A stretch of 64,000 nt of DNA from Hofstenia miamia (GCA_004352715.1 SCFE01000092.1:351410-415409); one strand, 5' to 3'. Shown: positions 34,028 through 47,743, counted from the stretch's first letter. The notes: generated by a model not told the origin, from the sequence alone. Numbers and translations are program-made.

Positions 34028-34746
34028 ATTATATATATATATATATGCTGTACTGATGCATTTGCATAGACACGCCTTATGTTAATATCTTACAAGAATT
34101 TCTATACTTTTTTAAACACAGAAATTAATACTTGACTTTCAATATATATCTTGATTTAAGTATTCATAAATTTTTTGGTCACAAAGAAAATATATACAAA
34201 CGCTTATATATTTAAAAATGAAAAAATTGCTGGGGAGCATTTAGCTTCATTAATTCGCCTCAGCGACGTACCTGGTTCACATTTTATGGGCAGGTCTGCA
34301 TGCAGCCAGCTAAAAAAATAACTAAACTAGCAAAGAATTTAAGGGTGTTTGCCATGATATGGAAGATTTGCAAATCAGATTTAAGAATATCTGTGTGTAA
34401 TTGAGGTAATTTTATTTCTTCTAGTATGCTTAGCCCTGAAATTATAGCAAAACACACGCTTCTCAGATGGGAAGTTATTGCCTAATTTTTACTAAATACT
34501 TTAACAAAATCGTGTGTGATTTAATTGATTAGTACCTATTATCTTTTAAATAAGAGCAGCAACATTTTCGTATCAACGGTGTTGGTCTGATTTTTCAATT
34601 GTTTCAGTAAATTTATTTTCAACTACAAATGAATTTTTATTAGCTCCCACTTTATTTAGTAATTTTTAATACCTATTAAGTAGACTAAACCTAATTATAG
34701 ACTACTTACAATTTGACTGCATGCATTTTGATTAAGGAGTTTAAAG
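34028..34746. other. (AT)n tract and AT-rich DNA, no gene seen
   Basis: The microsatellite at 34028-34046 is followed by sequence with no recognised feature. Confidence 0.4.
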
Positions 34747-35140
34747 AAATTCTAAGTTTTGTTAAGGTCTGACTTTAATATTTTAGAATTTTGTATTGAT
34801 CATATTTATATTATCCACATAAAATTTCTAATCCATTTGAAACTAAAGAACTTAATGGAAAGACAGTAATGAGGAGAGAACCAGAAGCAGTGATAATGGC
34901 AGCACAGTAATAAAGTAGTATGTTAGCAGAAGATCTGGGTTAAGTGAAAAATTCAGGCTATGCAAGAAAAAGCAAGATCACCAATTAGTAGGGTGTAATG
35001 TTGGCATAATCAGAACACAAATTCATGTACTATCAGCTAGGATGTATGGTGTACCAGATTTTGAGCAGGTAGTAGGGGTAAGAAGCGCGAGATAAATCGT
35101 ATGAGCACAAGACTCGGGGAATTCGAGAGAATAAGAAGTT
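34747..35140. repeat. Direct repeat, copy 2
   Basis: Copy of 32823-33216, truncated at exactly the same internal point by the following gap. Confidence 0.9.
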
Positions 35141-36140
35141 NNNNNNNNNNNNNNNNNNNNNNNNNNNNNNNNNNNNNNNNNNNNNNNNNNNNNNNNNNNN
35201 NNNNNNNNNNNNNNNNNNNNNNNNNNNNNNNNNNNNNNNNNNNNNNNNNNNNNNNNNNNNNNNNNNNNNNNNNNNNNNNNNNNNNNNNNNNNNNNNNNNN
35301 NNNNNNNNNNNNNNNNNNNNNNNNNNNNNNNNNNNNNNNNNNNNNNNNNNNNNNNNNNNNNNNNNNNNNNNNNNNNNNNNNNNNNNNNNNNNNNNNNNNN
35401 NNNNNNNNNNNNNNNNNNNNNNNNNNNNNNNNNNNNNNNNNNNNNNNNNNNNNNNNNNNNNNNNNNNNNNNNNNNNNNNNNNNNNNNNNNNNNNNNNNNN
35501 NNNNNNNNNNNNNNNNNNNNNNNNNNNNNNNNNNNNNNNNNNNNNNNNNNNNNNNNNNNNNNNNNNNNNNNNNNNNNNNNNNNNNNNNNNNNNNNNNNNN
35601 NNNNNNNNNNNNNNNNNNNNNNNNNNNNNNNNNNNNNNNNNNNNNNNNNNNNNNNNNNNNNNNNNNNNNNNNNNNNNNNNNNNNNNNNNNNNNNNNNNNN
35701 NNNNNNNNNNNNNNNNNNNNNNNNNNNNNNNNNNNNNNNNNNNNNNNNNNNNNNNNNNNNNNNNNNNNNNNNNNNNNNNNNNNNNNNNNNNNNNNNNNNN
35801 NNNNNNNNNNNNNNNNNNNNNNNNNNNNNNNNNNNNNNNNNNNNNNNNNNNNNNNNNNNNNNNNNNNNNNNNNNNNNNNNNNNNNNNNNNNNNNNNNNNN
35901 NNNNNNNNNNNNNNNNNNNNNNNNNNNNNNNNNNNNNNNNNNNNNNNNNNNNNNNNNNNNNNNNNNNNNNNNNNNNNNNNNNNNNNNNNNNNNNNNNNNN
36001 NNNNNNNNNNNNNNNNNNNNNNNNNNNNNNNNNNNNNNNNNNNNNNNNNNNNNNNNNNNNNNNNNNNNNNNNNNNNNNNNNNNNNNNNNNNNNNNNNNNN
36101 NNNNNNNNNNNNNNNNNNNNNNNNNNNNNNNNNNNNNNNN
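35141..36140. other. Assembly gap, exactly 1000 N
   Basis: Placeholder gap between the direct-repeat copy and an (AT)n tract (36141-36164). Confidence 0.99.
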
Positions 36141-36164
36141 ATATATATATATATATATATATAT

Positions 36165-38489
36165 TAATGAATATTGAAAACAATTAGTATATTGCAAATT
36201 TGGGAAATATAAATTATGTTTTACTACATTTTACCTTTGCACTAGATTTAATCTTAGTTTAGAAATGATTAGTAATACAATGTTTCAAGAAATAGGTAAG
36301 AACATGAAAAGTGTGGAGAATGGCAATTTCAATTGGTCCATCAACAACATGAGAGACTGCTAATGAATGAATAATCAATACATGTGCGATATTAAGGCAA
36401 GCTTCAAGCATGAGATTCCCCATAGAATTGGTGGAAAGCTCACACATTTAAATGAGATGGCGCGGAATAGAGCAAGAAAATTTGTAACAAGGTCAAACCT
36501 GAATATTGAATTAATTAAACAATATCTATATTGTATGAGAATTATTTGAAAATTAATATATTCACGTCTGCACCAAATTATATTAGCGAAATTATTTTCT
36601 AGAAAAATCGAGAGTTGGAATGCAACACCACCTTTATTAAAATATATTACAAATTTAAAGAGACTTTGTGTATTGGTAAATTAGTATTCGAATGAATCGT
36701 TTGTTTCTTTTACAAACTGAGTTAAATAACCGACAGCATTTAATGTGATTTTTTGATAAAATTTTAATTGAAATGGCAGAGAATCACAAGGACGTTCATT
36801 GAGATAAAGATGAGTTTTCGTAGAAACAACGGAAACTACCGATAAGCACAGAGATGAATCGCGATTAAAGTCAATAGAAGTTCAAAGTCAGCAAAATAAC
36901 TTTTTAATAGTATTTTATTCAGTGTATACAGTGGCTATGTAAAAAATCATTTCACAAAATCATTCAAATACATGACATAAACATTAGCTTAAACTAAGGC
37001 AATACTTAATGTGGGCCTGATTAGATACTCAATTGTGCAGCTAAAAATATGTTTTTATTATATTCTGAATGTTATTTTCAGAGTGAATAATACATTATTA
37101 TTATTATAATTAGTAAAAAAATGTATAAAAAGATTCATCTCCTAATCAAATTTTTTTGGAAAAAAACATTTAAAAGTATTTATCTGGAATTCATAAAAAT
37201 ATATTTTAATCGTATAATATATATAAAATAACCATTTATTTGTTGTTTGTATTTTATCCTGCACCTGAGCTAGATATTTTTTCAACCGTATCAGGGATTG
37301 TATTTTTATAACATAATGACCAATTTATTAATAGAACTAGCATAAAACATTTTTAACATTAATTTAACCTTGAATGTTTTTGCTTTCTTTCCAACTCAAA
37401 CAATCAGTTAATTAACGCAACCTTTAAATTTTTGAAGTAAATATATTAATGGGTGATGTGATAAAATATAACTTCTTTGATTCACTCCAAAAACAGTAAT
37501 GCAAAACAGGTATCAGTATTTTACACAACAATTTTCAAATATCTAAATAATTTAAATGTACCATACATGAATAATTTCAAGCATTAAGTTTTTTTAGATT
37601 TCACAGATTTGCAAATGAATTCAAGGCCAAGCTTAATAATTGGCCCACATATAGAGTAGTAAAGAATTCGAAAAACTCTAAGACGCTGAGTAATTAAAAG
37701 TGGGCGATTTCTTAGGCCCATCATATTTTCTTTAATGTCACTGACACTGTCCTGTACTTCATAGTGGCCCACAGCTCAACTTTGTACATTTGATTGGATA
37801 ATTGCATAATATGTGCACATTCACTTAGTTAATTTTCATCAGTTTCAACAATGGCACTTCAATTATGTTATAATCAAATGGTGTTAACCTTAATTCGATA
37901 AACATGTCATATTATGTCACATTCCTTGCGCTCCTCACGAGAGACAGAAATGGGCCGGAGAGCTTAGGGAGAAACATTAGTAAAAATGGACTTAAAAAAT
38001 TGGCAGTAATTTCAAAAATATCTTATTAATAATTAAATAAAATTTATATTTTAAGAAAATTCTTTTGGAAGTAATCATAAAATGAACCCCACAACTAATG
38101 CAGCTATTCGTATAATTCTTTTACCAGGAAGGGTCTCTGAATAAAAAACCTTTTTTGCCACTGTAAGAAAACAAGCATTCTAAATTCTATTACTAAAATT
38201 CTCTGTCAACTAATATTAACATTGCATCAACGCGAAGTTAAGGACTTCTCAGAAACGTCCTCTTAAATATTTGCCACACGTAATTCTGGATGAGTGTATT
38301 ACAAAACAAATTGAATTTTGTTCTTTCACATTTGCAACAAATCTAACCTCTGCATTCGAATCCGAGTTTCGCAAATGTTCTGGAAACACTCGGCTTTGCA
38401 AAAGTAAAATTTTATCTTCGTCCCATAACTACAATACGTTGAATTCATTTTCAGACAATAGATTTCAATTTCCGCAAAAAGGTGTTCAG
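36165..38489. other. AT-rich DNA, no gene seen
   Basis: Two overlapping short frames (36447-36259 minus; 36367-36549 plus) lie here but neither has a recognisable domain. No repeat partner noticed. Confidence 0.4.
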
Positions 38490-39415
38490 ATTTGACAACA
38501 AGAGTTCAAATTCTCTAACAATGTTTTCAAATTGTTGTCTTTAGACAACACATAATTCAAATTCGACTGTTTTTAGGCAACAATAATCAATGAACATTGA
38601 AAAACATGATTCTGACAATCTTATCTCTGTAACATGTATTTTAAAATTCAATATCTTAATTCAATTGCTCGGTTTTTCAGAAATCAATTCTTGACGAAAT
38701 TCAATAATTCTTTCCTTTAATTTTTAATAAAGTTTGCATCCTTTGACTTCTGAGGAAGTTAGAAACCTCTTTTGACTAAGACATATATAGTCCATCGCTT
38801 CATTCACTGTAATCTTCTAACTTCTAGGAAGTAAGCATTCTTATTATAAGACTTGATGGCTTTTATACAGAATTCTATTGTTGTTCTCTTATGTACTTTT
38901 CTTTTTCATAAATTACTTCTGGCAATGGAAGATATTTTAGTCTTTTAAAGTAGACGGCATTTCGAATGCATAGAAAAAAACTTTGAACATTGAATACATT
39001 CACTTTTGAAATAGACTTGAACATAATTTCTTTGTATTTCAAGTAAACGTAATCAAGGACATTTATTTTGTATTGAAGCAGTGATTTTTTGTTGAACTTT
39101 GGTATATTGTTCCCATGTATTACATGTATCATAGAATAATATATGATTTTATTATATAACTTCTGTATTTTTAATATCGGAATTTTCTATATAAAAATAA
39201 TAAGCTAATTAAAAGTAATCAAAGCACATTAGATATACGAATGTTATAACTGTACAGAAAATTATATAAATCGAAAAATATGTAAAATTCCCCAAAAATG
39301 TCGAATTTGAATTATCGGTTGTCGAAATACAATTCTTCAATTTGAACGCTTTGTTCTCAAATTTGAAAACGTTATTGTCGAAATAGAATCCTTTGTTTTC
39401 AGACTTTGAATTCCG
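38490..39415. repeat. Inverted pair of TTTGAATT / TTGTCGAAAT sub-repeats
   Basis: Bases 38490-38590 and 39300-39415 share inverted similarity (GTCGAATTTGAATTAT then tgttgtc-like, and CAATTTGAAAAC... with attgtcg). Each half is itself made of short repeats alternating TTGAA and TTGTC. They enclose about 700 bases without recognised coding. Possibly a fold-back transposon with repetitive ends. Confidence 0.4.
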
Positions 39416-40934
39416 AATACTGTCGTGTCTGGACTTGCGGATATACCGATAATATAGAAAGCATAGTGGAATTAAAATTAACAGGTTTTGTTGAATTTAT
39501 TTTCAATCCACATTTGCAAGCATAAAAAGAAAAATTTCGGGTGTGGTTGCAGATATAAATAAATTGTTGCAAGACACTGCGACGCTGCACGTGCTTTGGT
39601 GTTAAGTGTTCTGCACGAATTATAATGCTACAGTGGTTTCAACAATTACCGTATCCTGCGCGTTAGGTTATATTACTAATTTTTGTCAATCATTTCAATT
39701 TTATGGCTCATGCTCTTAATGCCAGTGTTGTAAAACCGTATTGATTTTACTGACTGTAAGAATTTATGGCATCGGATAAGCCTCCTCACAATCGCAAGCA
39801 ACAGTAATTTCAATTGTGAACATGAATATAATAATTCTTGAAATCTTTCAACCTCATAGGAGTGCAAAATTCCATCACATGTTAAAATAGATATAAGCCA
39901 ATCGTTAAAATGAATTAATCTTATTTGTGGACGTTCAAGTAAAATTTTGGAAAATTGCTTTACTTAGACTAACAAAATATTTGCAACAGTATTTACCTGG
40001 ATTTCCATTCAAAAACTTTAATAGAATTCTGCAAGAGATTGGCAATTATTCCATCATGCTATTTGCATGCAATTAGGCATATAAACTGGCACGTCCACCA
40101 TTTAAAACTTTTTGATATTAATCTCATGTGTTCAATCACTAGCCTTTAAATTTAGCAGTATATATTTTAATTGATGAATGATTACAAAGTACATAAGTAC
40201 TAACACATCAATCTAATAAAATTCGCTAAAGCACATTTCACAATTCCTTACAATTTAGAAAATTGACCTGCTTTCAATCTTTTCAAATAGTTTACTAAGT
40301 GAATCAGTGTAATACATTTTTTAAGCTATCACACTACATTGTATAATAGAAAGTGAAACTTTAGATGCCCCACAGGGCAAAACTGCATTCAAAATAACTT
40401 CCACTTGATAAATTAGGCTGAACATTCTAGAAAGAATTTTACATATTTTATCATCCTGAGAATCAATTAATATTCTCTTCTAAATAACAGAAAAATGTGG
40501 AACATAGTTAGTACCATGTTGTTCCAATAATTGTAATTTAGAAAAAGTAATATAAGTCTGTTATTTATATTGAATGGCGACGGATAATGTACCAAGGGAA
40601 TTCGGAAATTATAAAATTGATTGAACTGATAATCCCAATAATTAAATTATCTAATTGTTAATACTTTGTTAATTCTGAACTGAATTGATTAAGTTATCAC
40701 TCTAGGTAATGTTTCTTTGAAGGGAGTAAAAATAATAAATATTGTTTCTTACCTCATATTTTACAAACTATTCTCCTCTTCCTTGTTTTGAAATCCAACA
40801 TGCTGACATTTAGAATACACAATGAAGCACATTCAAAAATAAATACCGGGAGAGATCAATTATACAGTGTTTGCAAAGATATTGATACAATCTATAATAT
40901 TTAATATTTGAAATATATCAAGATTATATTTATT
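39416..40934. other. AT-rich DNA, no gene seen
   Basis: No feature recognised. Confidence 0.4.
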
Positions 40935-40939
40935 TTGTA

Positions 40940-40997
<58 letters not shown>

Positions 40998-41100
40998 TAT
41001 ATGTATATATATACATAAGCATATATATACATATATATATGTATATATATACATAAACATATATATATGCAAACATATATATATATATATTTATATATAT
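40935..41100. repeat. Compound (AT)n / ATACATATATATGTAT microsatellite
   Basis: About 165 bases of TATA with interspersed ACATATATATATGTATATAT units that are themselves palindromic, giving strong cruciform potential. Frames here are artefacts. Confidence 0.95.
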
Positions 41101-41280
41101 CGCTACGTTACGCATTATATTACATATCATTGAGTAGTCTTTGAAAAATTAAATATATTAACTAGTTGTGTTAAACTCAGCAGTATACTTAGTACTTTCG
41201 TTTTTTCTATAAATTTTTGCTCAAATACAATACTTTACTGAAGCTTATACTAATAAGTGTATTTTGTATTTAACCCTATT

Positions 41281-41471
41281 TCCACTAAGAATTTGAAAAA
41301 TTATGTTTCCATTTTTGGAGTCAGTAGATGATGGTGAAATCTATGCATATTGCTGAATTTGAAAAATTGAAAATTCAATAGTCTTATGCACTCTCTAGTA
41401 CCCAATTATGCGCTTAGCATTTTATTTTACATTGGGCCCCCTCTAAAAAATTTATCTGTATCCGCCACTGC
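41281..41471 (-). mobile_element. hAT-type end, GGATAC family, copy 1
   Basis: The minus strand from 41471 begins CAGTGGCGGATACAG and is followed by GAGGGGGC, then ATGCTAAGCGCATAATT, TTGAATTTTCAATTTTT, CACCATCAT and ACTGACTCCAAAAATG. All of these recur in the same order at 45107-45295. A dispersed transposon end of about 190 bases, no coding. Confidence 0.65.
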
Positions 41472-42987
41472 ATACAGGTTGTCTTCAAAAAAGAAAATAT
41501 TTCAGGGTAATTGTTGTTCCCATGGGCATTAGACCGCCTCATTATCTGAACACTAGTCATGGAAATAATTTTAAAATTTTTAAAAAAATCTGATTTCTCA
41601 TTGAAAAAATGTTTATTTTCACGTAATTTAGGCATAAGCACATGTTTTAGCACATATCTTCATTATTGCATGAGTGGGTCCACCACATAGAGGTTTCTAT
41701 ACAAAAAAACTTTCAATATTTCTTAACAGGTCTGGATAAAAATGTTCAAAATGCTTACAAATCGGTTTGTTACTTAAAAGTAACACTAGGGAAATAGGTT
41801 TTCGAATTAAGTTTTGTTCTTAAAAATCTTTGATGTTTTCTTAGATTTCAGTATTTGTTTTTACATATTTTGTTTTCCGCAAGTAAAACTTTTCCATAAC
41901 ACTCCTTGGTATATTCTTCAAAAATACACTAAAGCAACAGCTCAGTGGAAAATTAATATCTTTAGTTTCACTTAAGATTGTTATTCAAATTTCAATCTTT
42001 GGCCTGCGATTCATGGAACTTAAGATGTACTTAAAATCTACATTTGAAACGGATGCATTTGTGTTCTTCTTGGGGTAGGACGTAGGACCTACTTAAGATG
42101 TTTTCTGTTACTTTTATGTGCAACAAAAGAGTATGACCCAAATCAAATTCAAATGATTATTCGACTGTTTAACAAGTTTTATCTTATTCTAATTTTACAA
42201 TTTAAACGTAATTAAAAGAGCCCTTTCATCACTGGAGTATTAGAAATCGTTTGATATACCGCTAGACCACTTAAATGTGTCTGCTATTGTAATTGGATGC
42301 GAAAGAATCGATCAGCAATCATTTCAAGCTGACGATTATAAAACAAATCTTTTGAATTGCTCTTTACAAATCAATCATTTTGCTAGATTTGAAAGTGCTT
42401 CTCACCAATAACAATCTACATCCCATTTTCAGTGTATTATTTGCCATGAAAATAATGAGTATATAAGAAATTTGTAGGAAAATGTACCTAAGAATTTAAT
42501 GGTCGTTTACTCCTATATTCTGGCATTTTAAGAAATTGTGTAAACAAGAGATGTAAAAAGTTCCTGATTGGTTATGTTGAATGCAGGTTTTTCAATAATG
42601 CATATATACATATATACATATGTATGTATATACATGTATATATATATATATATATATATTTATATGATCGTATGTATTTGACAATAATAAAAACAAGAAC
42701 AAAATAAACATAATTAATAATTTAAAATAAAGAATTAAAGAGGCGAGCACAATAAAAGATGAACTCTACTATTCAATATCAAATTAGCACAACTTGAGTT
42801 GACACGATCCGACTCGAAAACTGTGAGTGCATACATTTCGACTAAAATAGGAGTAAAAATATTGCAGAGTTATGTTAACAGACAAGATTTCATTAGTAGA
42901 CGTGCTTAGACATTTGGGATTCAACATTTGCTGTGCAACTGGGGGAAAACAAAAAATTAATGTAGTATCAAGTTTATCGGTTTTACG

Positions 42988-43034
<47 letters not shown>

Positions 43035-43751
43035 ATTAAAACAAATTTTTGAGCTATAATTTAAGAAATTCCAATTGGTTTACAAGTTTTCCAATTAAAG
43101 CATGACAGGGATGTATTTTTGTAGAAAATTTTATTCAAATACAAACACTTCGATTGTTGAAGTTGAAAAGAAATATTTGTGCTAAAATCATATGTCTTCC
43201 AAAGTTTTCAAATACAAAATAATTGAATTTTATCATTAATATGCCTAAGGAAATTGGTGAATATTACATTAATGAGAATAAACCTTTTGAAACTTCACAG
43301 TGGTTTTGAGGCAAAATTAAGCAATTTCAAAAACTTAAATTTGAAAGAATTTATATTTTGGAAATATAATAGTCATCAATAGTCCCCATTAGCCAGTGAA
43401 AATAATTGCTACAAAGTCATTAAGGTAGTCTGTAAGGGATATGCATGAATCATTTAAACAGAATTTAATTTGTGATGAATGCATGAAATTAAAATTCTAA
43501 ATTTAGTAGCATTTTATTAGAATCTATTCAGTATTTATGTTCTTCATTTATAAATATTGCATGTTTCATTCTTCAATATTTCTTTAAGATGTTTTCATCA
43601 AATCTTCTTCCACATTAGGATTGTTAAAATATTTTGCTTATTGGATTCTTACACAAAAAATAAAATTCAACTGCTAAAATCTTTTTTTTGAAGTTATACT
43701 TATTATTCTATACCACAATAGAATTAGAATATGTTATAAAATCCCTGCAAG
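41472..43751. other. AT-rich DNA with microsatellites, no gene seen
   Basis: Microsatellites lie at about 42600-42665 (ATATACAT units) and 42991-43038 ((AT)n). A 79-codon minus-strand frame (41653-41414) runs into the hAT-type end and is not credible as a gene. Confidence 0.4.
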
Positions 43752-44140
43752 CAGTGGCGTCAGTTCAGAAAACTCTTAACGGGGCCAAAGTCTTTTCTTA
43801 ATGTATACTGCATTAAACATCACACAAATTTCATCCAGCAAAATATCACTAAATGAGAGGAATTTGGTCGAGACTTCATTTGGGCAAACATATTGACAGA
43901 AATATCTACGTTTATGTGATTCAGCTTTCATCATTTGTAAGTTCAACAGTCTTTCATTGGACATTGTTGAATATAAATAACATTTAACTTTCCTTAGAAC
44001 TGAAAAACAGTCCTCATTGGAAGCAGTGGCTATCGGAAAAACGATTTGAACAATTTCACTACCTCTGAGAAAAATCTACCTCCATTTTGGATAAATTCCG
44101 ATAAGCTTCTACGATATCCAAATTATTATGCTGTTGGAGA
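43752..44140 (-). mobile_element. hAT transposase C-terminal dimerisation domain plus 3' terminus
   Basis: The minus strand reads IFPIATASNEDCFSVLRKVK, then YLYSTMSNERLLNLQMM. It aligns to the conserved hAT dimerisation block (iPxxxAxxERxFSxLxxIKxxLRsxMxxxRLxxL); the usual ER is ED here. The frame ends at 43776, and 16 bases on the element finishes with CTGACGCCACTG, whose reverse complement CAGTGGCGTCAG (43752-43763) is a hAT terminus. Flanking CCTGCAAG (43744-43751) is the candidate 8-bp duplication; no partner found. Upstream DIVEAYRNLSKMEVDF may belong to the same protein. Probably a relic. Confidence 0.8.
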
Positions 44141-45106
44141 TTTTTTTAATTATCTGGTTGGTTCTCAAATGCATACCAGGCTCATAAATTCGTTCAAACA
44201 GGGCTGCTTGTTGTGGACATGAACAGTATGAGCTTGTCTGATTTACTGCTACTGCTTGCTCCAACTGCTAAAATAGCATAAAACTATACCCACTCCCAAT
44301 TTTCTTATGTAAATGTAATAGAAAGAATCATCGATGGCAAAGAAAAAGTTTTATGATGATGTAGATTTTGCCAGGAATACAAAGCCTATTAATGATTATC
44401 TGGCCAATCAGTGGTAAATCACAATAATTCACTTGCTGGGATGGGATTCCTCTTGTTTCTAAGTGCTAATGAGTGGAATTTTATTTGAACCAATTCATTG
44501 TATGAATTTAATTGCTAGACCATTCGCACGGAAAGTGCAATTTGGAGGAGATGTTTATTCTTATTTTAATGCACTGCATAGTTTGTTTAATTTAATTTTG
44601 CGTGTAGTGGCACCAAATCATGCATGGCATTATTTTCTTCCTTTTTGCATTTTTGATATTTTAACTGTCTGCAAGATGAATGGTCAACTAGATTTAGCAC
44701 AATATACATTTAATACCTATAGCTCAAGTCAAAAAAGTGGTCAAAAATATCCCATACATCTGAAAGAATTAAAGAGTTACATCCTTTAATCGCCACACCA
44801 AATAACTCAAGAAGTTTGAGACCGTTTAATGGATTCAGCTTCAAGACGTTTATCTACGTGTCACGCTTTGCATGGCAAACTTGTCAAATAACTTTGTCAC
44901 CAGGTTAAAAGCTGAGACAATTATATTTTCGAATATATTTTATTGGCCTCTATTAGCCTTTCTTTTGTTATAAAAAATGTGTTTATAGTGTGGCCATTTT
45001 TTGTTGAAAAATTGTTACAATTTCACACAATTTCTCGAAATCAATATTACTTCTTTGGGCTAAAAACAATGAAATAACTAAAATTTATAAAAAAAAATCT
45101 GTTGGG
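44141..45106. other. Possible remainder of the hAT relic; unassigned 108-codon frame
   Basis: A plus-strand frame at 44463-44789 (108 codons) has no recognised domain. On the minus strand this stretch would be the upstream part of the hAT element, and fragments such as HAKLN are faintly hAT-like but full of stops. I cannot support a gene on either strand. Confidence 0.3.
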
Positions 45107-45293
45107 TTTTGAGAAGTTTCACAAATTGTATATTTGCATTTTTGGAGTCAGTAAATGATGGTGAAGTTCACGCATAATTTAACTTTAAAAATTGAAAATT
45201 CAATTCTTTTTAAAAAGCCGCAATACTGAATTATGCTCTTAGCATTATATCTTGCATTGTGCCCCCTCCAAAGAATATTTCTGTATCCGCCAC

Positions 45294-45295
<2 letters not shown>
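45107..45295 (-). mobile_element. hAT-type end, GGATAC family, copy 2
   Basis: Copy of 41281-41471, clearly diverged. The minus strand begins TAGTGGCGGATACAG, one base off the CAG start. An (AT)n tract abuts the terminus at 45296. Confidence 0.62.
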
Positions 45296-45338
<43 letters not shown>

Positions 45339-47690
45339 TAGAATTTTTTTATCAATTTTAACAAATTTATCTTAATCTATCTAATGGCACAAAAATTTAA
45401 AGCATTTCATTAAAAAGAAAGCTTTTGAATATAATGAGGGATAAACTAAGGTACATTTGTTATTTAAAGCATTTTAACAATTGTGTTAACGTATTTCAAA
45501 TAATTTAAGATTGCTTGAAATTTAAGTTGCCATTCAGACATCAGAATTAATCTCAAAAGGCCGTAATGACGTCAATCATAATTGATGAAAATTTCATCAT
45601 GCCAACATTTTAAACGGCTCAGTAAATTTTTCCCGTGTGTTGTTTACGGTTAATTAATTACCGACGGTTTTAGGTGTTTCGTAAACGACTAATTACTACA
45701 TTGTCAATTTAAGTGACAGCGAAAAATGGCCATGTCGTCACTTAAATATAGAGCATCTTTGTGGTTTAATTCGCATGAAAAAAAGACAATTACTTTAAGA
45801 CTAATCCTACGTGGTTCATATATGTATTTGAAATGTCATGTATGCAGTAATAATTTTTTAGGAAGTCTAACTTAATTTAACCTTGACCTTTTAAAAACAG
45901 CATCTATTCTCATCATCTCTTCAGACTTAACTCGTTTCGAATAGCAACGACTAATTTTATCCAACAAAAATACCTTAAAGCTGAGACATCAACCGGTTGT
46001 TTGCAGAAAAAGTAGCACAGCGTAAGATTGATGAATGATTACACATGTATGCATACAATACAAATAACATCAAACTGAGCTTTTATGATCTGGAGGTATT
46101 TTCAATAATCAGGCCATTGGGTTGAGAAAAGTTCTTTTGTTCAATAAACAAGTAGTTTTTCACTATACTCCAACATTAATTTTAGAGCCCTTCATTGTAA
46201 GTATTACTAAGAAATGACTGAGTCGCTCGGGTTATTGTCAAATCTATATCAGGGAATGTAAAAAAACAGGTATCTACTTTTACGATATAAAAGAGTAGCT
46301 TCGAATTTTCTCCTGCAATGAAGCGAGTTTGTATAAGTTAATGAATATATTCTTAAATATGTAACCGAGGACATATGAGGCATATTTTTCAGGATTTATG
46401 TCAATTAAATCACATTTAAATTACGTCAGAGATTTCATTCGAAAGTGATTAATTGTAAATGTAGTTGACTCAGTTATATTAACGCTTGATAAATTGCACT
46501 TCCATCCAAATAATTTGAACTAAATGTGTAACTGATTTCTAGTTACATTAACTTTATCTTTTATTAATTGTAAGAAGTTTATTTACTAATTGTAAGTTTG
46601 AGGTAAATGTAAGTCAAAATTGTATTTTAAAGTGTATTATAATAATAATTCTCAAAAAAGGAAGTTAGTATATTAATTCTGAATGATGCACATAATTTCA
46701 ATATTTTGCTGAAAAATAATTGGTTTTCATTAGATCTTACTTATAAAATTATAAATCAAATTGGAAATATTCATTATTTCAATTATTATTCTCCAATAAT
46801 GAAATTAAATTACTTAATTTATTGTTATTGGAAAACCCGATTATATTCAGTTAAATAATTCCGAAATCCATACCTTTATTACTTTCAATAAACTTTAAAT
46901 ATGTCTAAGCTGAGTGTCATGTGTGAGTCCTTAATCTTAAGTAAATGTAAACTTTCAACTAACTTCATTCGAAACGTGACAATTTTCGTGAGTAATACCA
47001 TTGAATTTCAAAACTTCAGCAATTAGAACCCTCTAGAAACAAGCTTGTTGATGACATGCATAATTCAACAATAGAAAACATTTACCCTAAGCTTCCGCAT
47101 AGTAGAAGTTTAGCAGAATTCAAATGCCTTATGCACAATTATAAGTTTGAAGTAATAACTGAGCAATCTACAGATAGGAAGAATTTCAGATTGAATTGGA
47201 TCTAGAATTTGTGTAATTTAAATAGTTATTTCTATTGAATTTTTAGAATAGAATTTCTAACAAAATTTAAATTTCGAATAAAAAAGGAAAATCTCAAATA
47301 CAATTTTTTATCTCAATTGTCCACAATGAAATCCGATATGATCCAGATTTGCATGATTCAAACAGCATAATTCAATCAGTAAATATGTCAAATAGACTCT
47401 CTATCTGGAAGATTTTAAGTAGTTATCTATGGAAATTATATATTTGAGACCACTGATCCTGCACTAAATCGTTAATGTCTTTGTAGATCGACTGCGGACA
47501 TTACAGTGCAATTAAAATGATAATTTACAACTGAATCCAGAATAGGAAGCAAATGCCATATTGCCAATGAAAGCAAATCCAAATAAATTACAGCATTTTT
47601 TAACTTAATGTAAGTTTATCCTGCCACAGTTTTCTTGTGACGAAGTTGTTTGGGGCTATTTTCAATGTATCTCAGTCACATATGCAATAA
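45296..47690. other. (AT)n tract and AT-rich DNA, no gene seen
   Basis: (AT)n at 45296-45333. The rest has no recognised domain or repeat partner. Confidence 0.4.
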
Positions 47691-47743
47691 ATAAATGAAT
47701 GAACAAATAAATGAATATACAAATATATAAATATATAAATAAA

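Noticed and set aside
40860-41130. Overlapping frames encoding Tyr/Ile/Met/Val-rich repeats
   Set aside because: Translation of an (AT)n/(ATAC)n microsatellite.
44463-44789. 108-codon plus-strand frame as a gene
   Set aside because: No recognisable domain, no splice or promoter context, and it lies opposite a region that may be the upstream part of a hAT relic.
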